Assembly: GCF_010723735.1 (NCBI RefSeq)
Contig: NZ_BLLB01000002.1
Span: forward strand, 1,116,001 to 1,180,000
Direction of reading: 5' to 3'
Length of the DNA stretch: 64,000 bases
Source of the DNA: Mycolicibacterium hippocampi
GTDB lineage: Bacteria > Actinomycetota > Actinomycetes > Mycobacteriales > Mycobacteriaceae
Shown: in pieces, positions 37,860 through 43,820 of the stretch
Numbering within the stretch: the first letter of the stretch is position 1
How the letters are laid out: every line of letters starts with the position of its first letter
The notes under the pieces: generated by a model
Told to the model about the DNA's origin: nothing
Databases searched by the model: none
Seen by the model: only the letters and a program-made list of their open reading frames with translations
Made by a program: the position numbers and the translations under genes

Positions 37860-38321
37860 TCAGGCATGCACGTTGCGCATGCCCACCGCGCCTCGAAGCC
37901 CTGAGCAGTTCACACAGCCCACGCAGCCGATGCAGTCCGCACAGCCGATGCAGCCCACACATGCCCGGCACTTCGCACAGTCGATGCAACCCAGGCACGC
38001 CAGGCATCCACGGCAGGCGAGGCACAGCACGGCGAGGATGCAGCCGGCAATGGCGGCGCTGCCCGCGGTGGCGATCGACCCGGCGACAGCGGCGCTTCCC
38101 GAGGTTGCGATCGAACGCACGACGACCGCACTGCCCGCGGTGGCCACCGACCCTGCGACCCCGGCGCTGCCTGCGGTGGCGATCGACCCGGCGACGACCG
38201 CGCTGCCGCGGGTGACGACCGACCCGGCGACGACGGCACTGTCCGACGTCGCTATCGACCCCGCGACGGCATAGCTGTTCTCGGTCTCTGCCGAGCGGAC
38301 GACCGCCGCCGAGTCCGCCAC
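37860..38321 (-). CDS. Repeat protein: six 12-residue repeats then 14 consecutive C-x-x triplets
   Basis: 153-residue protein with no family I recognise. Residues 17-88 are six copies of a 12-residue unit of the form AVVAGSIATAGS. Residues 94-139 hold 15 cysteines; from Cys100 to Cys139 every third residue is Cys (pattern C-x-x 14 times; x mainly L, A, G, V, I, D). The tail is SGLRGAVGMRNVHA. There is no signal peptide. The GTG at 38321 is 4 bases after the sdhB stop, so it looks like the last gene of the sdh1 operon, probably by translational coupling because no clear ribosome site is visible. A three-residue period would line up cysteines along one face of an extended helix; metal or Fe-S binding is an inference. 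A complementary-strand frame also exists but lacks operon context. Confidence 0.65.
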   Translation of the reverse strand: MADSAAVVRSAETENSYAVAGSIATSDSAVVAGSVVTRGSAVVAGSIATAGSAGVAGSVATAGSAVVVRSIATSGSAAVAGSIATAGSAAIAGCILAVLCLACRGCLACLGCIDCAKCRACVGCIGCADCIGCVGCVNCSGLRGAVGMRNVHA

Positions 38322-38325
38322 CGGG

Positions 38326-39081
38326 CTACTTGCGTCGGAAGATCTTGTCGCCCAGCCAGACCACCGGGTCGTACTTGCGATCGGCCGCGCGTTCCTTCAT
38401 CGGGATCAGGGCGTTGTCGGTGATCTTGATGTGCTCGGGGCACACCTCAGTGCAGCACTTGGTGATGTTGCAGTAGCCCAGGCCGTTGTCTTCCTGGGCC
38501 TGCTCGGCGCGACGCTCCTTGGTGTCCAGCGGATGCATGTCCAGCTCCGCCTGACGCATCAGGTAGCGGGGGCCGGAGAACGCTTCCTTGTTCTCCTCGT
38601 GGTCACGCACCACATGGCAGACGTTCTGGCACAGGAAGCACTCGATGCACTTGCGGAACTCCTGGCTGCGATTCACGTCCTCCTGCTGCATCCGGTACTC
38701 ACCGGGCTGCAGATCCTTCGGCGGCGTGAACGACGGGATCTCCCTGGCCTTCTCGTAGTTGAACGACACGTCGGTGACCAGATCGCGCATCACCGGGAAG
38801 GTCCGCAGCGGCGTCACCGTCACCGTCTCGTCCTCGCCGAAGGTGGACATCCGCGTCATGCACAGCAGCCGGGGCCGGCCGTTGATCTCGGCCGAGCAGG
38901 ACCCGCACTTGCCCGCCTTGCAGTTCCAGCGCACCGCGAGATCGGGTGTCTGGGTGGCCTGCAGGCGGTGGATGATGTCGAGCACCACCTCACCCTCGTT
39001 GACCTCGACGGTGAAGTCCTGCAGCCCGCCACCGCTGACGTCGCCGCGCCAGACCCGCAAGCTTGCGTTGTAGGCAGCCAT
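38326..39081 (-). CDS. sdhB: Succinate dehydrogenase 1 iron-sulfur subunit
   Basis: 251-residue SdhB/FrdB-type subunit that carries electrons from the flavin to the membrane subunit. The [2Fe-2S] ligands are C54, C59, C62 and C74 (CKAGKCGSC). C-IE-C-FL-C-QNV-C and GYCNITKCCTEVCPEHIKI hold the other two clusters. Sequence matches Rv0247c. The ATG at 39081 starts two bases after the sdhA stop, with GGAAGGGC upstream. The poly-cysteine repeat gene follows 4 bases after the stop. The frame is open far upstream inside sdhA, but that part is a shadow. Confidence 0.94.
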   Translation of the reverse strand: MAAYNASLRVWRGDVSGGGLQDFTVEVNEGEVVLDIIHRLQATQTPDLAVRWNCKAGKCGSCSAEINGRPRLLCMTRMSTFGEDETVTVTPLRTFPVMRDLVTDVSFNYEKAREIPSFTPPKDLQPGEYRMQQEDVNRSQEFRKCIECFLCQNVCHVVRDHEENKEAFSGPRYLMRQAELDMHPLDTKERRAEQAQEDNGLGYCNITKCCTEVCPEHIKITDNALIPMKERAADRKYDPVVWLGDKIFRRK

Positions 39082-39083
39082 GG

Positions 39084-41003
39084 TCAGCCCTTCCGTTCCG
39101 GGTGCGCGGCGATCTGATCGTCGGTGTAGTACTTCTCGAGTTCGGACAGTTCGAAACACCCCAGCAGATCTTCCCGCATCGGGGGCTGTTCTTCGGCGGT
39201 CACGGTGACTCCGGGAACCAGGGCGTCCCCGGTGGCGGCCTCGCTGGTGCGACACACCAGCAGCTTGTTGCGCCACGTGTTGTCCATCTGCGGGTAGTCG
39301 TCGCGGGTGTGCCCGCCACGGCTCTCGGTGCGCTGCAGCGCAGACTTGGCCACGCACTCGCTGACCAGCAGCATGTTGCGCATGTCGAGCGCCAGGTGCC
39401 AGCCCGGGTTGAACACCCGGCCGCCTTCGACCGTCACCCTGTGCACCCGCTTCTTGAGCTCCACGAGCTTGGCGAGTGCCTCTTTGATCTCGTCTTCCTT
39501 GCGGATGATGCCGACGAGGTCGTTCATCGACTGCTGCAGCTCGGCGTGCAAGGTGTACGGGTTCTCCGGGTCCTCGGTCGAGTCGAACGGCAGCAGGGCC
39601 ATCTTCGTCGCCTCGTCGAGAGCCTCTTCGGAAACCTTGGGCCGTTCTTCCTGCAGGGCTCGCACGTAGTCGGACGCCCCGAGCCCGGCTCGCCGGCCGA
39701 ACACCAGCAGGTCCGACAGCGAGTTGCCGCCGAGCCGGTTGGAGCCGTGCATGCCGCCGGCGCACTCGCCGGCCGCGAACAGACCCGGCGTGGCCGCCGC
39801 GCCGGTGTCCGGGTCGACCTCGATGCCGCCCATCACGTAGTGACAGGTCGGGCCGACCTCCATCTCGTCCTTGGTGATGTCCACCTCGGCCAGCTCGATG
39901 AACTGGTGGTACATCGAGGGCAGCCGCCTGCGGATCTCCTCGGTCGGCATCCTGGAGGCGATGTCGAGGTAGACGCCACCGTGGGGCGAGCCGCGGCCTT
40001 CCTTGACCTCGGTGTTGATGGCGCGAGCCACCTCGTCCCGGGGAAGCAGGTCAGGGGTGCGGCGCGCGGAGTCGTTGTCCTTGAGCCACTGGTCGGCTTC
40101 TTCCTCGGTCTCGGCGTACTGGCCCTTGAACACGTCGGGGATGTAGTCGAACATGAAGCGCTTGCCCTCGGAGTTCTTCAGCACCCCGCCGTCGCCGCGC
40201 ACGCCCTCGGTGACGAGGATGCCCTTCACCGACAGCGGCCAGACCATCCCGGTCGGGTGGAACTGGATGAACTCCATGTTGATCAGACCGGAGCCCGCCC
40301 GCAGTGCCAGGGCGTGACCGTCGCCGGTGTACTCCCACGAGTTCGACGAGACCTTGAACGACTTGCCGATGCCACCGGTGGCCAGCACCACGGCGGGTGC
40401 CTCGAAGAGCACGAACTTGCCGGTCTCGCGGTAGTAGCCGAACGCCCCGGCGATCTTGTCGCCGTCTTTGAGCAGATCGGTCACCGCGCACTCGTGGAAG
40501 ACCCGGATCCGGGCCTCGTAGTCACCGAGTTCGGCCTTGTCCTCCTGCTGCAGCGAGACGATCTTCTGCTGCAGGGTGCGGATGATCTCCAGGCCGGTGC
40601 GGTCGCCGACGTGGGCGAGGCGTGGGTAGGTGTGGCCGCCGAAGTTGCGCTGGCTGATCTTGCCGTCCTTGGTGCGGTCGAACAGCGCACCGTAGGTCTC
40701 GAGCTCCCAGACGCGGTCGGGGGCTTCCTGCGCGTGCAGTTCGGCCATCCGCCAGTTGTTGAGGAACTTGCCGCCACGCATGGTGTCACCGAAGTGCACC
40801 TGCCAGGAGTCCTTGGTGTTGACGTTGCGCATGGCTGCGGCGCAACCGCCCTCCGCCATCACCGTGTGGGCCTTGCCGAACAACGACTTGGTCACCACCG
40901 CCACGCGCAGGCCCCGCTCGCGGGCTTCGATCACCGCACGCAGACCCGCACCACCGGCACCGATCACGACGACGTCGTAGTCGTGCCGTTCCAGGTCACT
41001 CAT
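39084..41003 (-). CDS. sdhA: Succinate dehydrogenase 1 flavoprotein subunit
   Basis: 639-residue SdhA/FrdA flavoprotein that oxidises succinate to fumarate. FAD binding: VVVIGAGGAGLRAVIEARE near the N-terminus; the covalently flavinylated His is in AHTVMAEGG (residue 46). Substrate-site motifs FIQFHPTGM and RRPD-like segment (RRTPDLLPRDEVARAI) follow, then HGSNRLGGNSLSDLLVFGRRAG. The sequence matches Rv0248c. The start is set at ATG 41003 (MSDLERHDYDVVV), preceded by a GAGG; the frame is open 15 bases further. It lies 48 bases after sdhC. Confidence 0.94.
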   Translation of the reverse strand: MSDLERHDYDVVVIGAGGAGLRAVIEARERGLRVAVVTKSLFGKAHTVMAEGGCAAAMRNVNTKDSWQVHFGDTMRGGKFLNNWRMAELHAQEAPDRVWELETYGALFDRTKDGKISQRNFGGHTYPRLAHVGDRTGLEIIRTLQQKIVSLQQEDKAELGDYEARIRVFHECAVTDLLKDGDKIAGAFGYYRETGKFVLFEAPAVVLATGGIGKSFKVSSNSWEYTGDGHALALRAGSGLINMEFIQFHPTGMVWPLSVKGILVTEGVRGDGGVLKNSEGKRFMFDYIPDVFKGQYAETEEEADQWLKDNDSARRTPDLLPRDEVARAINTEVKEGRGSPHGGVYLDIASRMPTEEIRRRLPSMYHQFIELAEVDITKDEMEVGPTCHYVMGGIEVDPDTGAAATPGLFAAGECAGGMHGSNRLGGNSLSDLLVFGRRAGLGASDYVRALQEERPKVSEEALDEATKMALLPFDSTEDPENPYTLHAELQQSMNDLVGIIRKEDEIKEALAKLVELKKRVHRVTVEGGRVFNPGWHLALDMRNMLLVSECVAKSALQRTESRGGHTRDDYPQMDNTWRNKLLVCRTSEAATGDALVPGVTVTAEEQPPMREDLLGCFELSELEKYYTDDQIAAHPERKG

Positions 41004-41051
41004 CCGTGTAAACCTCACTCAGTCTCTTCATCAATGTCTCTGAATCCACGG

Positions 41052-41870
41052 TCAGCCAATGAATCTCAGGTCGGAGAACCATCCCGCGGACACCGCCATG
41101 ACGTAGAAGTCGGTCAGCATCAGCGTGCCCAGCGTGATCCAGGCGTACTGCTTGTGCCGGACGTTGAGCCTGCTGATCTGGGACCACATCCAGTAGCGGA
41201 CGGGGTGCTTGGAGAAGTGCTTGAGCCTGCCACCGACGACGTGCCTGCAGGAGTGGCAGGAGATGGTGTAGGCCCACAGCAGGACGACGTTGGTGACCAG
41301 GACCACGTTGCCCAGGCCGAAGCCGAAACCGGACGGCGAGTGGAACGCGCGGATCGCGTCGTAGGTATTGATCAGCGAGATGATCACGGCGAGGTAGAAG
41401 AAGTACCGGTGAGCGTTCTGGATGACCAGCGGGAAGCGGGTCTCTCCGGTGTACTTCGCGTGTGGTTCGGCGACGGCGCAGGCCGTCGGGGCCTGCCAGA
41501 CGGTCCGGTAGTAGGCGCCTCGGTAGTAGTAGCAGGTCAGCCGGAACAGCAGCAGGAAGGGCAGCGACATCGCCGCGTAGGGCAACCACCAGACGTCGGG
41601 CAGGTACTGGCCGAAGTGACTGGCCTCGGGGATGCACCCGGTGCTGACACAAGGTGAGTAGAACGGCGTCAGGTAGTGGTACTCGGCGACGTAGTAGTGG
41701 TCCTGCATGAACGCCCGCACCGTCGCGTAGATGATGAACGCGGCGAACCCCAGATCGGTGATGATGGGGGACTTGAGCCAGTTGTCGGTGCGCAGTGTGC
41801 GTTTGGAGATCTGCGCGCGTCCAGCCGAAAAAACGCCGGTCGCTTTGCGGTCGGCGGTAGGTGCGCTCAC
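41052..41870 (-). CDS. sdhC: Succinate dehydrogenase 1 membrane anchor (Rv0249c-like)
   Basis: 272-residue protein with about five membrane helices that anchors Sdh1 and passes electrons to menaquinone. Notable are Cys74 and Cys79 (SPCVSTGC) and the cluster C205-H206-S-C208-R-H210. M. smegmatis Sdh1 is reported, as I recall, to hold a membrane-embedded Rieske-type [2Fe-2S] cluster, and these Cys/His residues are the natural ligands. The start is GTG at 41870 with an AAAGG site. It is the second gene of the operon, after the Rv0250c-like gene and before sdhA. Confidence 0.88.
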   Translation of the reverse strand: MSAPTADRKATGVFSAGRAQISKRTLRTDNWLKSPIITDLGFAAFIIYATVRAFMQDHYYVAEYHYLTPFYSPCVSTGCIPEASHFGQYLPDVWWLPYAAMSLPFLLLFRLTCYYYRGAYYRTVWQAPTACAVAEPHAKYTGETRFPLVIQNAHRYFFYLAVIISLINTYDAIRAFHSPSGFGFGLGNVVLVTNVVLLWAYTISCHSCRHVVGGRLKHFSKHPVRYWMWSQISRLNVRHKQYAWITLGTLMLTDFYVMAVSAGWFSDLRFIG

Positions 41871-41930
41871 GGTTGCCTTTCTATGCTGTTATGCCACCGG
41901 CCGCGGTCCGTGATTCACGGCACGCGGCGC

Positions 41931-42227
41931 TCATCGCGTCCCGCCGAGACCTTCGTCGTCGACGCCGCGCCAGAATTCCGTGTCGTACTGGGTATCCGGA
42001 ATCGGGATGCGCTCGCCTACATGTTGGTGTCCACTGACGCCACGGGCAAGTTCGAGTTCTTCGGCGTCGATGTCGAGTCGGTCGATGTCATTGAGGATGC
42101 GTTCGGCGTCGTTCACGATGCGACGGGTTGCTGGGCTGTTCCCGTATCGCGATGCGAGCGACGTCACGCACCGCCTGAGGCTTCCTATCAGGTCATGCAG
42201 TTCGGCGAGTTCGGTGGTGCTGGACAA
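41931..42227 (-). CDS. Small sdh1 operon protein (Rv0250c-like)
   Basis: 98-residue soluble, mainly helical protein corresponding to Rv0250c. Function unknown; constant linkage to sdh1 suggests a structural or assembly role in that complex. The N-terminal half is predicted helical (LAELHDLIGSLRRCV, RRIVNDAERILNDIDRL) and the C-terminus is acidic. The start is TTG at 42227, supported by a full AAGGAGGT site eight bases upstream. It is the first gene of the leftward operon, with the promoter in the 108-base gap shared with the PEP-mutase-like gene. Confidence 0.8.
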   Translation of the reverse strand: MSSTTELAELHDLIGSLRRCVTSLASRYGNSPATRRIVNDAERILNDIDRLDIDAEELELARGVSGHQHVGERIPIPDTQYDTEFWRGVDDEGLGGTR

Positions 42228-42335
42228 GTGACCTCCTTGGGCTGAAGGGTGTCAAGGATCACGTTATGCGATCGATGCTAGTCACAACGCCAATGTGATG
42301 GTGAGACAGATCACGTTCAGAAGCGGAGGAAATCC

Positions 42336-43094
42336 ATGCCCGATGAGGAGTTGAAGGGTCGCGCGACGGCGCTGCTCGAGCTGCACCAGCCCGGAAATCC
42401 GGTGATCCTGCCGACGGTGTGGGACGCCTGGTCTGCGCGGCTGGCCGTGGACGCGGGCTTCGCTGCGCTCACGGTGGGCAGCCACCCGGTCGCCGACTCC
42501 GTCGGCAAACCCGACAACGAGGGGATGACGTTCGACGACGTCCTCACCCGGGTCGGGCAGATCACCGCGGCGGTGGATGTGCCGATCTCGGTGGACATCG
42601 AGTCGGGTTACGCCGAGACCCCGGCCCGCCTCATCGAAGGCCTGCTGTCGGTCGGTGCGGTCGGGCTCAACATCGAGGACACCGTGCACAGCGAATCCGG
42701 CCGGCTGCGTTCTGCCGACGAGCATGCCGAGCTGGTCTGGGGGTTGCGCGCGGCGGCCGATGCGTCCGGGGTGCGCGTCGTGGTCAACGCGCGCACCGAC
42801 CTGTTCCTGCGCCAGGACGGCGACGAGTCCGACCGGGTCGACCGGGCCATCGCGCGGCTGCGCCAGGCTGCCGACGCCGGGGCCGACGTGCTGTACCCGG
42901 TGGGCCGGCATCAGCCGGAGATATTGCAACGCCTGACATCCGAGCTGCCGCTGCCGGTGAACGCGATCGGCGTGCCGGATCAGGACGACCCGGCCTCGTT
43001 CGGGCCGCTGGGCGTCGCGCGGGTCAGCTTCGGACCGTTTTTCCAGGCCGCGTTGGCCGCCCGCGGCAAGGAGATCCTCGCCCGCTGGGCGTGA
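42336..43094 (+). CDS. Isocitrate lyase / PEP mutase family protein
   Basis: 252-residue TIM-barrel enzyme of the ICL/PEP mutase superfamily. The Mg-binding and catalytic region reads SVDIESGYAETP followed by VGLNIEDT, and NARTDLFLR comes later. The characteristic Cys of isocitrate lyase (KKCGH) is absent, so it is more like oxaloacetate decarboxylase, methylisocitrate-lyase-like or phosphonopyruvate hydrolase members; the substrate is undecided. The ATG follows a GGAGG site. A strong hairpin follows the gene. It is divergent from the sdh1 operon; the intergenic region contains two direct copies of GATCACGTT 52 bases apart (42257-42265, 42309-42317). Confidence 0.82.
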   Translation: MPDEELKGRATALLELHQPGNPVILPTVWDAWSARLAVDAGFAALTVGSHPVADSVGKPDNEGMTFDDVLTRVGQITAAVDVPISVDIESGYAETPARLIEGLLSVGAVGLNIEDTVHSESGRLRSADEHAELVWGLRAAADASGVRVVVNARTDLFLRQDGDESDRVDRAIARLRQAADAGADVLYPVGRHQPEILQRLTSELPLPVNAIGVPDQDDPASFGPLGVARVSFGPFFQAALAARGKEILARWA

Positions 43095-43109
43095 GGGTGC
43101 CGGGCGTGC

Positions 43110-43144
43110 AGAACCGGTGGGCCCCAGAGGGACCCACCGGTTCT
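43110..43144. terminator. Bidirectional terminator between PEP-mutase-like gene and hsp20
   Basis: AGAACCGGTGGG (43110-43121) and CCCACCGGTTCT (43133-43144) form a perfect 12-pair stem with an 11-base loop, followed by TTCG. It lies between two convergent genes and can serve both. Confidence 0.85.
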
Positions 43145-43157
43145 TTCGTCGATGGCC

Positions 43158-43616
43158 TTACTTGCTGTCGATGGCGATCCGCTGCGGTTCGGCGCCCTTG
43201 TGGGCGCCGGCCACCCGCACCGTCAGCACGCCTGCGTCGTAGCCGGCCGAGACGGCTTCGCCGGTGACGTGTGCGGGCAGGCCGAACGAGCGGTGGAACG
43301 AGCCGTACCGCACCTCGGTGAGCTTGCGGACCTCGCCACCGTCTTCGGTGCGCTCCTCGGTGCGCTCGTCGCGGCGTTCACCGCGGATGACCAGTCGGCT
43401 CTTGTCCACCTCGACGGTGACGTCCTTGTCGACGTCCACGCCCGGCAGGTCCACCCGGATCACCGCGTCGTCACCGTCGCGGGCGACTTCGACCGCCGGG
43501 TTGATCGCCGACCCGGCGGCAGTCGCCCAGTCGTTGGCGGTCGCGGGGCCGAAGAAGTCGCGCACCCAGCGGTCGGTGTTCCAGGCCGGCCGGGTCCACA
43601 GGGTCACATTGCTCAT
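43158..43616 (-). CDS. acr2: Hsp20 small heat-shock protein (Acr2-like)
   Basis: 152-residue alpha-crystallin family chaperone that holds unfolding proteins in oligomers. The ACD domain runs from about AVEVARDGDDAVIRVDLPG to the conserved A-x-x-x-n-GVLTVRV signature, here YDAGVLTVRVAGAH. The N-terminus MSNVTLWTRPAWNTDRWVRDFFGPA matches Rv0251c (hsp, Acr2). An AGGAG site precedes the ATG. Fifty-five bases upstream there is a SigH/SigE-type promoter overlapped by an HspR (HAIR-like) site, in line with heat-shock regulation in M. tuberculosis. Confidence 0.92.
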   Translation of the reverse strand: MSNVTLWTRPAWNTDRWVRDFFGPATANDWATAAGSAINPAVEVARDGDDAVIRVDLPGVDVDKDVTVEVDKSRLVIRGERRDERTEERTEDGGEVRKLTEVRYGSFHRSFGLPAHVTGEAVSAGYDAGVLTVRVAGAHKGAEPQRIAIDSK

Positions 43617-43671
43617 GGTTCATCTCCTGTTGCTGTCGACCGGCTCCGTGCCGGTTCGTCCACACATAGAG

Positions 43672-43698
43672 AACTTGAGTCGACTACGCTCATGTTCC
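43672..43698 (-). promoter_or_regulatory. SigH/SigE-type promoter with overlapping HAIR-like HspR site for hsp20
   Basis: On the minus strand GGAACA (43698-43693) is followed 18 bases later by GTT (43674-43672), the spacing and sequence of SigH/SigE promoters. On the plus strand CTTGAGT (43674-43680), seven bases, then GCTCATG (43688-43694) gives a HAIR inverted repeat (consensus CTTGAGT-N7-ACTCAAG) with two mismatches. The two overlap, which allows repression of stress-induced transcription by HspR. Confidence 0.7.
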
Positions 43699-43704
43699 GT
43701 CAGG

Positions 43705-43725
43705 CTGTTCGCTGTGAGCGAACAG
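43705..43725. promoter_or_regulatory. Perfect 21-base palindrome between hsp20 and nirB
   Basis: CTGTTCGCT-GTG-AGCGAACAG, nine-base arms with three-base centre, lies 96 bases before nirB and just upstream of the hsp20 promoter. It is a probable operator for an unidentified regulator; no match to a known consensus is asserted. Confidence 0.5.
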
Positions 43726-43820
43726 GCTCACAACGGGGCGCCGACGCGAGTGAGGACACCGTGATGGGCGCTTCACATGAGGCGACACGGAGGCAATATC
43801 GGGTCCATAACCTGTGCGGC

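Noticed and set aside
35720..38215. Plus-strand frame of 831 codons across the acyl-CoA dehydrogenase and lrp genes
   Set aside because: Runs through two well-supported genes on other frames; composition is that of a shadow.
37873..38274. Plus-strand open frame with 12-residue Ala/Pro repeats opposite the poly-Cys gene
   Set aside because: It is the mirror of the repeat DNA on the other strand. The minus-strand frame joins the sdh1 operon directly and has the regular Cys period, so it was preferred. The choice is not certain.
39063..41657. Plus-strand frame of 864 codons across sdhA and sdhC
   Set aside because: Antisense to strongly conserved sdh genes; no homology visible.
42228..42335. 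Possible CRP site between the sdh1 operon and the PEP-mutase-like gene
   Set aside because: TGTGA and TCACA-like elements are present but in the wrong order and spacing for the consensus; only the direct repeat GATCACGTT is noted.
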